Shown here in pieces: positions 1-11,620 of a DNA stretch of 64,000 bases; position 1 is the first letter of the stretch; every line of letters begins with the position of its first letter. The notes beneath the pieces were generated by a model. That model searched no databases. It was not told the DNA's origin and saw only the letters and a list, made by a program, of their open reading frames with translations. The stretch is from Pseudoalteromonas aliena SW19 (GTDB taxonomy: Bacteria; Pseudomonadota; Gammaproteobacteria; Enterobacterales; Alteromonadaceae). The stretch is from contig NZ_AQGU01000025.1 in NCBI RefSeq assembly GCF_014905615.1, positions 62,001 through 126,000 on the forward strand, in the 5' to 3' direction. The translations under genes were made by a program, and so were the position numbers.

Positions 1-2
1 GA

Positions 3-479
3 AACTTAATATTAACGGAGTTTTTTTCAGAGCAAAAAATTAATAATCTACTAAATAAAGCACAGCCAAATATCGACTTTGAACCCATAATCAGTCATGT
101 TGATTTAAATCCGGCATTCGACAATTTGTTAGAGGTAATAGAGCAATCTCAGTTTGGGAGCATGCTTAGCATGTTTGGCGGTACTGCTGCAATAGAACCA
201 ATGCGTGAAAAGTTCATTGAAAAAATGCAACTATCGCTTGGTGAAATATCTCAAACTGACAACTTTAAAGCCCTTGTTACCCAAACGCTTTCGCAAGGTA
301 ATAGCGCAGAAGGTTTACACAATACAGTGCTTAAATTAGTGGATGAGCGATTAGATGAGCTAACCCCTAAAATGGTTAAAGAGATTATTCAAACCATGAT
401 CCGCGAGCACCTAGGCTGGCTTGTCGTGTGGGGCGGTGTGTTTGGTGGGTTATTTGGTTTAATCGCGGCCGTGATTTAA
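3..479 (+). CDS. DUF445-family membrane protein, C-terminal part
   Basis: The reading frame is already open at the left edge, so the gene starts outside the window and only about 158 C-terminal residues are visible. The protein ends in a Gly-rich hydrophobic helix (LGWLVVWGGVFGGLFGLIAA) after an amphipathic stretch, LTPKMVKEIIQTMIREH. This ending is typical of DUF445 (YheB/YjiN-like) membrane-anchored proteins, whose function is unknown. The part seen would be cytoplasmic or periplasmic, with a single C-terminal membrane anchor. The family call rests on this C-terminal pattern alone and is moderately sure. A MITE-like repeat starts about 50 bp after the stop. Confidence 0.6.
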   Translation, partial: NLILTEFFSEQKINNLLNKAQPNIDFEPIISHVDLNPAFDNLLEVIEQSQFGSMLSMFGGTAAIEPMREKFIEKMQLSLGEISQTDNFKALVTQTLSQGNSAEGLHNTVLKLVDERLDELTPKMVKEIIQTMIREHLGWLVVWGGVFGGLFGLIAAVI

Positions 480-530
480 GCACAGGCTGAGCTATCAAAT
501 AATGCTATTAAAAGTATTTTATAGCTACAA

Positions 531-692
531 ATACCAATTTTGTTAAAAACATCATCATTCTATCGCATTAAATAGCGCCCTCACTGCGTTAAAAATTATT
601 CGTGTAGAATAACTACACGTCATAATTCTCGCCTTATTATTGCGCTATTTTCTTAGCGCAGTAATAGATCACTAATTTAATGCAATTGGTAT
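531..692. repeat. MITE-like repeat, 161-bp family, copy A
   Basis: It begins ATACCAATTTTGTTAAAA and ends GCAATTGGTAT, so the ends are inverted repeats (ATACCAATT/AATTGGTAT). The interior is AT-rich and partly palindromic, with no open frame. Four other copies lie at 7884-8044, 39904-40117, 40120-40280 and 44963-45123. Copy A sits between the DUF445 gene and the HNH-like gene. The outer TA on both sides may be a target duplication, which would make the element proper run CCAATT..AATTGG. Confidence 0.75.
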
Positions 693-755
693 AACTTATT
701 TTTTCAGACTGTTATTATCGCCCCCATAATTTAGTCGTGTTTTTTAGGAGTAACG

Positions 756-1541
756 GTGAGTAAAACGTTAGCCAGCTATTATCAACAAGCGTATGCCTGT
801 GATCAGCAACATTTTAACCAGTGTTTTTATTGTGGCTGTGAAGCAACAGAGCGCGATCATTGTCCGCCCCTGCATATGCTGCAAAGCATTGTTGATTTAG
901 GCGAGGAGGCTGATTTTATATCCATTCCTGCCTGTTATGAGTGTCATGCACTTTTACATAACGAAAGGTTAATGACCATTGACGAGCGCTTTACTAAAAT
1001 GAAAAAAAAGCTTGCCACTAAATACGCTAAACCACTGCGTGTTTATAATATGTGGGAGGAAAGCGAGCTTGGCGACATGAGCGATGAGTTTGCCCATAGT
1101 ATTCAAGCTGGTATGAAATTAGGCAAAGAAGCGGCAGAGCGTTTGGCTTTTACTGGTTTTAGCTATGCGACAGAAGATGCCAAGGTGGCAGTACGAGAAA
1201 AAACAAAAGAGTTTGATGTAGAAGGTATGATATTTACCGACTTTAAAGAAGCATTAAATTACTGCATCAATGATTTAAACGTACAGAAAAGTGATTTTTA
1301 TAAGATCTTGGTTGAAGACTACCAAGGCGATTTTAATAAAGCACTGAGCCAGTATCGTCATCGCCATGACAAAGTCACGGCAGCTAAAGATGGTAATACA
1401 CTTATTAAAGATTTTTCTAAATTGCACAAGCAAAATTCTGATTTTGTAACACGTACGGTTAAGCATTTTATTGCTAAAGATCCGTCGCTTACAACCGAAG
1501 GAGCGCTTGAAAAGCTGTATAACAATTATATAAAAAAATAA
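756..1541 (+). CDS. HNH-like zinc-binding protein of unknown function
   Basis: A 261-residue protein. The start is GTG, chosen because TAGGAG lies 5 bp upstream. The N-terminus carries a compact Cys/His module: C23-x2-C26, D34-H35 followed by Pro-Pro, then C60-x2-C63-H64 and H68-N69. This arrangement resembles an HNH nuclease fold with a structural zinc (DH as the first catalytic pair, HN as the last). The remaining roughly 190 residues are charged, helical and without a motif I recognise. No signal peptide or membrane segment is seen. It stands alone after repeat copy A and before an unrelated lipoprotein gene. Nuclease activity is inference from the motif; a purely structural zinc finger is equally possible. 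Confidence 0.5.
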   Translation: MSKTLASYYQQAYACDQQHFNQCFYCGCEATERDHCPPLHMLQSIVDLGEEADFISIPACYECHALLHNERLMTIDERFTKMKKKLATKYAKPLRVYNMWEESELGDMSDEFAHSIQAGMKLGKEAAERLAFTGFSYATEDAKVAVREKTKEFDVEGMIFTDFKEALNYCINDLNVQKSDFYKILVEDYQGDFNKALSQYRHRHDKVTAAKDGNTLIKDFSKLHKQNSDFVTRTVKHFIAKDPSLTTEGALEKLYNNYIKK

Positions 1542-1641
1542 TCACAGAAATTCACCTTAATTAACTGCGTTTTCACCTGTTTTTTTGGCTTTATGGTTTA
1601 GCTTTCGTTAAAGTAGCAAAAAAACAGGAGAATCAAACAAC

Positions 1642-3024
1642 ATGCAAAAATTTGCTCCCTCTTTATTAGCAGTTGGCTTAGCCGCTGCACTTGTAGGTTG
1701 CCAAGAAAACGGCCCGCAAGACGATAAAATAACAATCAATAAAAACCCTTATCCAAGTACTTATCAGCCAGTTGCTACATCAAGCACATTAATTACCAAT
1801 GCAACCGTACTAACAGGTACTGGTGAGCGTTTAGATGATGCTGATGTATTGCTTGTTGGCGGTAAAGTACAACAAGTAGGTAAAGATTTAACTGCCACTG
1901 CTGATATTACAATTGATGCGCAAGGCAAGTGGGTAACACCAGGTATTATTGATGTACATTCACACTTAGGTGCATACCCAAGCCCGTCGGTTGAGTCGCA
2001 TCAAGATGGTAATGAAATGACCAGTCCTAACACTGCTGAAGTGTGGGTTGAGCATTCTGTTTGGCCACAAGATCCAGGTTTTAATCGTGCACGCGAAGGC
2101 GGTATTACATCACTGCAAATTTTACCTGGCTCAGCTAATTTATTTGGTGGACGAGGGGTTACACTTAAAAACGTACCATCGCATACTATGCAAGGTATGA
2201 AATTTCCTGATGCGCCATATGGTTTAAAAATGGCGTGTGGCGAAAATCCAAAACGTGTTTATGGTCGTCAAGGCGTATTACCTTCAACGCGTATGGGTAA
2301 CATGGCTGGCTATCGCATGGCGTGGGCTGAAGCGAGTGAGTATAAGCGCGCATGGGATAAATACGATGCCGATTATGAAGCCGGTTTAAATCCAGACGCT
2401 CCAATGCGTGATATTAAACACGATACCCTGCGCGGCGTGCTTGAAGGTGAAGTACGTATTCACAACCATTGTTATAAAGCTGAAGAAATGGCAATGATGA
2501 TTGACCTATCAAAAGAGTTTAATTATCACGCAGGCACTTTTCATCACGGTATTGAAGCATATAAAATTGCTGACTTACTTGCCCAAAATGGCTCGTGTGC
2601 TGCACTTTGGCCAGACTGGTGGGGCTTTAAAATGGAAGCCTACGACATGGTTCAAGAGAATGTTGCCATTGTTGATGCGGTTAAGAACTCGTGTGCAGTT
2701 GTCCATTCAGATTCTGACACAACGATCCAGCGCTTAAACCAAGAGGCCGGCAAAGTTATGTTCCGTGCTAACGAAAACGGTTTTGATATTTCTGAGCAAC
2801 ACGCGATTAAATGGATCACGGCTAACGCTGCTAAGTCACTAGGTATAGATGACAAAACAGGATCGCTTGAAGCGGGTAAGCAAGGCGATGTTGTTATATG
2901 GAATCAAAGCCCGTTTAGTGTTTATGCTAAAGCTGAACAAGTGTTTGTTGATGGTGCAAAAGTTTACGATAGAAACGACAGCGCTTTTCAAGCAACAAGT
3001 GATTTTATGTTAGGTCAACAATAA
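1642..3024 (+). CDS. amidohydrolase-family lipoprotein
   Basis: A 460-residue exported metal-dependent hydrolase of the amidohydrolase superfamily. The N-terminus is a lipoprotein signal with lipobox LVGC (C20), so the mature enzyme should be membrane anchored. The metal site looks complete: H106-S-H108 after TPGIIDV, H274/H276, H301-H302 and the catalytic-Asp motif HSDSD (residues 355-359). The C-terminus has the usual beta-sandwich return (GSLEAGKQGDVVIWN). The neighbouring gene 12 bp downstream encodes a paralogue, so the two probably form an operon. The substrate cannot be told from sequence; family members act on cyclic amides, dipeptides or related C-N bonds. Confidence 0.8.
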   Translation: MQKFAPSLLAVGLAAALVGCQENGPQDDKITINKNPYPSTYQPVATSSTLITNATVLTGTGERLDDADVLLVGGKVQQVGKDLTATADITIDAQGKWVTPGIIDVHSHLGAYPSPSVESHQDGNEMTSPNTAEVWVEHSVWPQDPGFNRAREGGITSLQILPGSANLFGGRGVTLKNVPSHTMQGMKFPDAPYGLKMACGENPKRVYGRQGVLPSTRMGNMAGYRMAWAEASEYKRAWDKYDADYEAGLNPDAPMRDIKHDTLRGVLEGEVRIHNHCYKAEEMAMMIDLSKEFNYHAGTFHHGIEAYKIADLLAQNGSCAALWPDWWGFKMEAYDMVQENVAIVDAVKNSCAVVHSDSDTTIQRLNQEAGKVMFRANENGFDISEQHAIKWITANAAKSLGIDDKTGSLEAGKQGDVVIWNQSPFSVYAKAEQVFVDGAKVYDRNDSAFQATSDFMLGQQ

Positions 3025-3036
3025 GGAGCTCCCAGA

Positions 3037-4278
3037 ATGAAAAATTTATCACGTTCGTTTTCGCTTTCTCTGGTTGCTGCCGGATTACTGGCATCAGGTG
3101 CTGTAAGCGCACAATCGTTAGCAATTATTAACGCAACATTGCACACGTCTACCGAGCAAGGTGTACTAAAGTCGGCAAGCATTGTTATGACGGATGGCAA
3201 AATCACCGCGATTAATCCAAGCGAAATTAACGCTGACACAATTATTGACGCAAAAGGTCAAATTGTAACGCCAGGCTTTATTGCAAGTGCAAATCAGCTA
3301 GGGCTTGTGGAAGTTGGCGCTGTTGCCGGTTCGCGCGATGCTGGCGATGACAAAGCTGATATTGACTTTGATGTGAGCCTTGCTTTCAATCCACATTCGA
3401 GCTTAATTCCTTATGCACGCAAAGGCGGTATTACACGCGATGTTATTACTCCGCATGGTGGTGATAGCATTTTTGCAGGTCTTGCAAGTGTGGTTGATTT
3501 AAGTGGCAGTTTTGATAGCAACATGCAAAAACAGGCTGCTTTAATTGTGTACTTAGGTGAACGAAGTAAAGGCTCTCGTGCATTTACATTACAGACGCTT
3601 ATTAATAAATTAGATGAACACAAAACCAAGGCAAGCAAAAAAGCTAAAAAAGACGACGATAAGCCAAGTACGGAAGATAAAGTAATGGCTAAAGTCCTTA
3701 GCGGCAAAATGCCATTAGTTGTAGGCGTTTCTCGTGCAGCAGATATTGTTGAGCTTATTAAAGTAAAAGAGCAATTTGGTATTAATCTAGTACTTAATGG
3801 CGCACAAGATGCGGTTGTTGTTAAAGAGCGTGTTGCAAAAGCAAATATTCCAGTAATTATTAGCGCAATGGATAGCTTACCAGCAAGTTTTGATTCACTT
3901 CATGCTAGTTTATATAATGCAGGCATACTTGAAAAAGCAGGCGTTAAAGTATTATTAACGGTAGGTGGCGATGCAAGTCACAACATGTATCAATTACGTT
4001 TTGATGCGGGCAATGCCGTATCGTACGGTATGAGCCAACAAGGTGCGTTAAAAGCGGTTACATCAAACGTTGCTGATGTGTTTGGTATAAATGCAGGTAG
4101 CCTTGAAGTAGGTAAAGCCGCTGATGTAGTTATGTGGAGTAACGACCCGTTTGAACTGAGTAGCCACGTGAGCAAAATGTTTATTAATGGTGAAGAGATC
4201 TCTACACAATCTCGCCAAGATAAACTGCGTGACCGTTATACGACTGATTCTAAAATGCCACGTGCATACACTAAATAA
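3037..4278 (+). CDS. amidohydrolase-like periplasmic protein without metal ligands
   Basis: A 413-residue paralogue of the preceding protein, with a cleavable signal peptide (ALA-type site near GAVSA-Q). The overall fold is preserved: an N-terminal beta-sandwich, TPGFIAS, the AYARKGGIT-like segment and the C-terminal GSLEVGKAADVVMWS. The catalytic residues are missing. The HxH motif reads IASANQLG, the HNH segment is replaced by VGVSRA, the HHG segment by LNGAQ, and HSDSD by TVGGDAS. It therefore looks like a pseudoenzyme, perhaps a partner subunit of the active paralogue encoded 12 bp upstream. A Lys-rich linker (KTKASKKAKKDDDK) lies near residue 200. It is followed by a strong terminator. 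Confidence 0.75.
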   Translation: MKNLSRSFSLSLVAAGLLASGAVSAQSLAIINATLHTSTEQGVLKSASIVMTDGKITAINPSEINADTIIDAKGQIVTPGFIASANQLGLVEVGAVAGSRDAGDDKADIDFDVSLAFNPHSSLIPYARKGGITRDVITPHGGDSIFAGLASVVDLSGSFDSNMQKQAALIVYLGERSKGSRAFTLQTLINKLDEHKTKASKKAKKDDDKPSTEDKVMAKVLSGKMPLVVGVSRAADIVELIKVKEQFGINLVLNGAQDAVVVKERVAKANIPVIISAMDSLPASFDSLHASLYNAGILEKAGVKVLLTVGGDASHNMYQLRFDAGNAVSYGMSQQGALKAVTSNVADVFGINAGSLEVGKAADVVMWSNDPFELSSHVSKMFINGEEISTQSRQDKLRDRYTTDSKMPRAYTK

Positions 4279-4300
4279 CTAATATATCTTAACTATTGAA

Positions 4301-4331
4301 AGGCCGCTATTTTATAAATAGCGGCCTTTTT
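4301..4331 (+). terminator. rho-independent terminator after the amidohydrolase pair
   Basis: A perfect 10-bp stem (AGGCCGCTAT / ATAGCGGCCT), a 7-nt loop, then a T-rich tail TTTTGTTT. It ends the plus-strand amidohydrolase pair. Confidence 0.85.
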
Positions 4332-4350
4332 GTTTGTAAAATTTAGACAA

Positions 4351-4384
4351 AAAAGCCGCTTACTTTTACAAGTAAGCGGCTTTT
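4351..4384 (-). terminator. bidirectional terminator downstream of icd
   Basis: A perfect 15-bp stem AAAAGCCGCTTACTT / AAGTAAGCGGCTTTT with a 4-nt loop. The runs of A and T at the two ends let it work on either strand. It lies 16 bp after the icd stop on the minus strand and separates the convergent genes. Confidence 0.8.
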
Positions 4385-4400
4385 AAGTTTAAACCAATAT

Positions 4401-7146
<2,746 letters not shown>

Positions 7147-7365
7147 TTACACAATAATGTCGCCATCAGGGGCAATATTGGTAGCGTGTAAGCCCTTAGG
7201 GCCTTGTTCTAATTCGAAAGTTACATCTTGACCAGCTTTAAGTGTTTTATAACCGTCCATTACAATTGTTGAATAATGGGCGAAAATATCATTCTCACAG
7301 CCGTCTTCTACGATGAAACCAAAACCTTTAGCGTTGTTAAACCATTTAACTTTACCGCAAGCCAT
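7147..7365 (-). CDS. cspD: cold-shock-like protein CspD
   Basis: A 72-residue single OB-fold protein with RNP1 (GFGFI) and RNP2-like (DIFAHYS) motifs. It is closest to the CspD subgroup: KVKWFNNAKGFGFI, DIFAHYST and MDGYKTLKAGQ, followed by QGPKGLHA. In E. coli, CspD is a stationary-phase single-stranded-DNA-binding inhibitor of replication. Position supports the name, because cspD is divergent from clpS in E. coli as well. About 200 bp separate the two genes and must contain both promoters. Confidence 0.93.
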   Translation of the reverse strand: MACGKVKWFNNAKGFGFIVEDGCENDIFAHYSTIVMDGYKTLKAGQDVTFELEQGPKGLHATNIAPDGDIIV

Positions 7366-7565
7366 ACTTCTACATCCTTCAATAAGTTGACTAATTTAGT
7401 TAATCTAAATTGTATAATTTGCTAGACTGATTAAGGTTTAATCAATCTAAGGTTGACTGTAGTTTATTTAGACAGTCAGTCAAGTTTTTTGAGTTATTTA
7501 TTTAACATTTAATTTATTTTTTATTCAAGTTTGCTTGAGTTACAAAGACAAGACTATATTTACTT

Positions 7566-7883
7566 ATGAGTGGAATGAAAGATTCAGGTGTAATAGACAC
7601 CGTTCGCGATAGTGAAAAGCAAAAGCTACAGCCACCGCGAAAATACAAAGTTGTTTTAAATAACGACGACTACACGCCGATGGACTTTGTGATAGAAGTT
7701 TTAACGACGTTTTTTAATATGGATAGCGATAGAGCAACTGACGTGATGCTTCAAGTTCACGAAAAAGGTAAAGGCATTTGTGGTGTTTATAGCGCCGATG
7801 TGGCCCACACCAAAGCCGAACAAGTTAACCGCTATGCGCGTGATAACGAGCATCCACTGCTTTGTAGTTGTGAGCAGGAATAA
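7566..7883 (+). CDS. clpS: ATP-dependent Clp protease adaptor ClpS
   Basis: A 105-residue adaptor that binds N-degron substrates (Leu, Phe, Tyr, Trp N-termini) and delivers them to ClpAP. The conserved core is visible: [24 protein letters not shown], with the NDD and M40-type residues of the N-degron pocket, then [24 protein letters not shown] sequence. A disordered N-terminal tail of about 20 residues precedes it, as usual. The ATG at 7566 has no Shine-Dalgarno sequence and lies 5 bp after a TATATT, so the message may be nearly leaderless; an in-frame ATG at 7575 is the alternative. The stop codon directly abuts MITE copy B, which separates clpS from clpA. Confidence 0.95.
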   Translation: MSGMKDSGVIDTVRDSEKQKLQPPRKYKVVLNNDDYTPMDFVIEVLTTFFNMDSDRATDVMLQVHEKGKGICGVYSADVAHTKAEQVNRYARDNEHPLLCSCEQE

Positions 7884-8044
7884 ATACCAATTTTATTAAA
7901 AGCATGACCATTTTAGCGGATTAAATAACTTATTAACTTCGTTAAAAATTATACATATAGAACAATTATATTTGTAATTTTTGCCTTATTACTAAGCTAT
8001 TTCCTTAGCGCTATAACAGGCCACTAATTTAATGCAATTGGTAT
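7884..8044. repeat. MITE-like repeat, 161-bp family, copy B
   Basis: It starts on the base after the clpS stop codon (ATACCAATTTTATTAAAA) and ends AATGCAATTGGTAT. It shares ends, length and interior with copy A. It fills most of the 231 bp between clpS and clpA, two genes normally close together. Any transcript running from clpS to clpA would include its foldable sequence. Confidence 0.75.
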
Positions 8045-8114
8045 AAATACCGATTAGGGTGATCAATCATCCGATTGTTGTGGTATAAATTATTATCTCA
8101 GTAAGGGGTTGCCA

Positions 8115-10376
8115 ATGCTAAACAAAGACTTAGAACTTACTTTAAATGCCGCGTTTCGTGAAGCGCGCACTCGTCGTCATGAGTTTATGACCGTAGAGCA
8201 CCTTTTACTTGCGCTATTAGACAATCCTTCAGCGGGAGAGGCTTTAAATGCGTGTGGTGTTCATATTTCAGGGCTAAAAACCGAATTACTTGAATTTATC
8301 GATGAAACAACACCTGTCATTCCTGATTTAGAAGAAGAGCGTGAAACCCAGCCTACGCTTGGTTTTCAGCGTGTACTACAGCGTGCAGTATTTCATGTGC
8401 AATCGTCAGGTAAAAACGAAGTCACAGGCGTAAACGTACTGGTTGCTATTTTTTCTGAACAGGAAAGCCAAGCGGTTTATTTACTCAAAAAGAATGACGT
8501 ATCGCGTTTAGACATTGTTAACTTTATTTCGCATGGTATTTCTAAAGCGGATGATGAGTTAGGTGATGACACCGATGATATTCATGAAGAAGTACAAGAA
8601 GTTCAAAACGAAGAAGCAAGCAAGCTAGATAGCTTTACGACCAACTTAAACGCCCAAGCGCGCGATGGTAATATTGACCCTCTCATTGGGCGCGATAGCG
8701 AAGTAGAGCGCACGGTACAAGTATTGTGCCGTCGCAAAAAGAACAACCCATTACTGGTTGGTGAAGCCGGTGTTGGTAAAACAGCCATTGCTGAAGGCTT
8801 GGCGTATCGCATTGTCAATAAGCAAGTACCTGAAGTGATTGCTGATGCTGTTGTGTATTCATTGGATATGGGCGCATTACTTGCGGGCACTAAATACCGT
8901 GGCGATTTTGAAAAACGCTTTAAAAGTCTACTAAAAGAGCTGCAAGCGCAACCAGGCTCTATTTTGTTTATTGATGAAATCCATACCATTATTGGTGCAG
9001 GCGCAGCATCGGGCGGCGTTATGGATGCCTCCAATTTACTTAAACCGCTACTCTCTAGTGGTAAATTACGTTGTATGGGTTCGACAACGTATAACGAGTA
9101 CAAAAATATTTTTGAGAAAGACCGCGCGTTAGTACGCCGCTTTCAAAAAATTGATGTACTTGAACCAAGTGTTGCCGATACCACTAAAATCCTTAATGGT
9201 TTAAAAGAGCGTTACGAAGAGCACCATGGTATTCGTTATACTCAAAAAGCGTTAAAAGCGGCTGCTGAATTAAGCGCAAAATACATTAATGAACGCCATT
9301 TGCCTGATAAAGCCATTGACGTTATTGATGAAGCGGGTGCCAGTCAGCGGCTGCAGCCTAGTTCTAAACGCAAAAAAACCATTGGTGTGGCAGACATTGA
9401 GCTTATTATTTCTAAAATGGCACGTATTCCACCGCAAAGTGTATCGTCTACAGACAAAGAAACGCTTAAAAATCTAGACCGTAACCTTAAAATGCTGGTG
9501 TTTGGTCAAGATCAATCTATTGATGCGCTTACATCTGCTATCCGTTTATCTCGTTCTGGCTTATCGAGTGAAGAAAAACCCGTAGGTTCGTTCTTATTTG
9601 CAGGGCCCACTGGAGTAGGTAAAACAGAAGTCACTAAGCAATTGGCTAAGTGTATGGGTGTTGAGTTTATCCGTTTTGATATGTCGGAATATGTTGAACG
9701 CCACGCAATAAGCCGTTTAATTGGTGCACCACCAGGTTACGTTGGTTTTGAGCAAGGTGGTTTATTAACTGAAGCCGTTATTAAAAACCCGCATGCAGTT
9801 GTTCTTCTTGATGAGATTGAAAAAGCGCATCCTGATATTTACAACATCCTGCTACAGGTAATGGATCACGGTACATTAACCGATAATAACGGTCGTAAGG
9901 CTGACTTTAGAAACGTCGTGGTGGTAATGACGACCAATGCGGGCGTGCAAGAAACCACGCGTAAGTCGATTGGCTTTAGTGAGCAAGATCATACTCACGA
10001 TGCAATGGGCGAAATTAATAAAGTATTCTCGCCAGAATTTAGAAATCGCTTAGATAATATTATTTGGTTTAACCACCTTGAACGTGATGTTATTTTACTT
10101 GTTGTAGATAAATTCATTGTGGAGCTTCAAGCGCAGCTTGATAAAAAATCGGTTAACCTTGAGCTTACTTCTAAAGCACGAGAATGGCTGGCAGATAAAG
10201 GCTACGACAAAGCAATGGGTGCACGTCCAATGGCACGTGTTATTCAAGAAGAGCTTAAAAAGCAATTAGCTAACGAAATACTCTTTGGTGAACTTGTTGA
10301 TGGCGGTACGGTAAAAATATCGGTTAAAGATAAGAAAATTCGCTTTGATTATGAAAGCAATTTAACACCGGCTTAG
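8115..10376 (+). CDS. clpA: ATP-dependent Clp protease ATP-binding subunit ClpA
   Basis: The Hsp100 unfoldase that partners ClpP and receives substrates from ClpS. It is 753 residues, the usual length. Domains in order: the N-terminal Clp_N double repeat (HEFMTVEHLLLALL onward), AAA-1 with Walker A GEAGVGKT near residue 217 and Walker B ILFIDEIHT near 282, and AAA-2 with Walker A GPTGVGKTE near 497 and VVLLDEIEKAHPD. The IGF/L-type ClpP-binding loop is present as KSIGFSEQD. The ATG at 8115 (MLNKDLEL) was chosen over an upstream in-frame TTG because AAGGGG precedes it by 6 bp. It is followed by two terminators facing infA. Confidence 0.97.
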   Translation: MLNKDLELTLNAAFREARTRRHEFMTVEHLLLALLDNPSAGEALNACGVHISGLKTELLEFIDETTPVIPDLEEERETQPTLGFQRVLQRAVFHVQSSGKNEVTGVNVLVAIFSEQESQAVYLLKKNDVSRLDIVNFISHGISKADDELGDDTDDIHEEVQEVQNEEASKLDSFTTNLNAQARDGNIDPLIGRDSEVERTVQVLCRRKKNNPLLVGEAGVGKTAIAEGLAYRIVNKQVPEVIADAVVYSLDMGALLAGTKYRGDFEKRFKSLLKELQAQPGSILFIDEIHTIIGAGAASGGVMDASNLLKPLLSSGKLRCMGSTTYNEYKNIFEKDRALVRRFQKIDVLEPSVADTTKILNGLKERYEEHHGIRYTQKALKAAAELSAKYINERHLPDKAIDVIDEAGASQRLQPSSKRKKTIGVADIELIISKMARIPPQSVSSTDKETLKNLDRNLKMLVFGQDQSIDALTSAIRLSRSGLSSEEKPVGSFLFAGPTGVGKTEVTKQLAKCMGVEFIRFDMSEYVERHAISRLIGAPPGYVGFEQGGLLTEAVIKNPHAVVLLDEIEKAHPDIYNILLQVMDHGTLTDNNGRKADFRNVVVVMTTNAGVQETTRKSIGFSEQDHTHDAMGEINKVFSPEFRNRLDNIIWFNHLERDVILLVVDKFIVELQAQLDKKSVNLELTSKAREWLADKGYDKAMGARPMARVIQEELKKQLANEILFGELVDGGTVKISVKDKKIRFDYESNLTPA

Positions 10377-10414
10377 TCACACCCTTTTTGCTCTGTTAAA
10401 ATTAGTTCAAAAAT

Positions 10415-10448
10415 AAAATGGCCCACTAAACTAATAGTGGGCCATTTT
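10415..10448 (+). terminator. terminator after clpA
   Basis: A perfect 14-bp stem AAAATGGCCCACTA / TAGTGGGCCATTTT with a 6-nt loop and more T after it. It lies 38 bp after clpA. Confidence 0.85.
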
Positions 10449-10473
10449 TTATCGCTATATTTTTACGAGCAAC

Positions 10474-10502
10474 AAAAAACCCAGCACAAAGCTGGGTTTT
10501 TT
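10474..10502 (-). terminator. bidirectional terminator between clpA and infA
   Basis: A 12-bp stem AAAAAACCCAGC / GCTGGGTTTTTT with a 5-nt loop. The A-run on the left gives a U-run on the minus strand, so it can also end the infA transcript. Confidence 0.75.
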
Positions 10503-10553
10503 GTTTATTAAATGTAATTGCTGGTTAGTATCCATCAATTACATTTAATAAAC
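10503..10553. repeat. perfect 18-bp inverted repeat downstream of infA
   Basis: GTTTATTAAATGTAATTG at 10503-10520 is repeated exactly in inverse orientation at 10536-10553, with a 15-nt loop. It follows the terminator stem without a gap and has no T-run of its own, so it is not a standard terminator. It may be a 3'-end stabilising hairpin of the infA message. Confidence 0.6.
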
Positions 10554-10606
10554 GCTTAAAGCTAGTTAAATACTAGCCAAAAACTAAATCTCGTTTACGC
10601 ACTTAC

Positions 10607-10843
<237 letters not shown>

Positions 10844-10915
10844 TTAATAGTTAAACGATGCAGATTTTGCCCAAAATACGCCAATAAGTAAAGGCGCAGG
10901 GGCTATATTTGCAAA

Positions 10916-11620
10916 TTAAATAGCCAGCCACTCATCATTTACCTGTTTTTGCGCGGGTAAAAACTGGGTTTTGTACTTCATTTTATCGCATTCATCAATT
11001 TGATAACCTAAATATACATATTGCTTATTTTGCTTTTTCGCAAATTTTAACTGTTGTAATATCATTACTGAGCCTAAGCTATAGTGATCAAAGTCAGGGT
11101 CAAAAAAGGTGTAGATTGCAGAAATAGCCTTTTGCATACAATCAGTTACGGCTACAGCGACGAGTTCGTCTTGATGCCATAACTCGATAAATGTTATGTC
11201 TAACCAGTTGCAAAACAAAAAACTTTGAAACTGCGCTTTTTCAGGCGGATACATACTTCCATCCTGATGACGGAGGCTTATGTACTTACTGTACAGTGGG
11301 TAGTATTCTTTTTTTTCTATGCTGGAATATTTTATCTCAAACTGCGTTTTTGCTTTGTTTAGTTTACGTTTTTGTGATTTTGAAGGCATAAACTCTTGAG
11401 CTAATATTCGTACTGAGCTGCATTCACTGCACACAGGACAGTGTGGGCGGTATATTTGGTTACCGCTGCGACGAAAACCTAGGCCCAATAACAACTCAAA
11501 CTTATCAGCGCTATAGCAACTGGGATCCAGAATAACGAGAAGTTGTTCTTGGCGGTTGGGTAAATAACTGCAGTCAAACTCTTGGCTTAAACCCACGCGT
11601 GCTGGAAGCTGTTCATTCAT
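10916..11620 (-). CDS. bpt: aspartate/glutamate leucyltransferase
   Basis: The Bpt enzyme (R-transferase family, ATE homologue) moves leucine from Leu-tRNA to proteins with N-terminal Asp or Glu, making them ClpS substrates. The 234-residue length is typical. The N-terminal Cys motif (HCPVCSECSSVRI) and YLGYQIDECDKMKYK near the C-terminus are family hallmarks. The start overlaps the aat stop region by 8 bp, so aat-bpt are translationally coupled. E. coli lacks this gene; its presence here completes the secondary N-degron branch beside clpS-clpA. Confidence 0.93.
   Translation of the reverse strand: MNEQLPARVGLSQEFDCSYLPNRQEQLLVILDPSCYSADKFELLLGLGFRRSGNQIYRPHCPVCSECSSVRILAQEFMPSKSQKRKLNKAKTQFEIKYSSIEKKEYYPLYSKYISLRHQDGSMYPPEKAQFQSFLFCNWLDITFIELWHQDELVAVAVTDCMQKAISAIYTFFDPDFDHYSLGSVMILQQLKFAKKQNKQYVYLGYQIDECDKMKYKTQFLPAQKQVNDEWLAI

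Noticed and set aside
8603..9103. 166-residue minus-strand frame inside clpA
   Set aside because: A shadow of the clpA coding sequence; no start signal and no family features.
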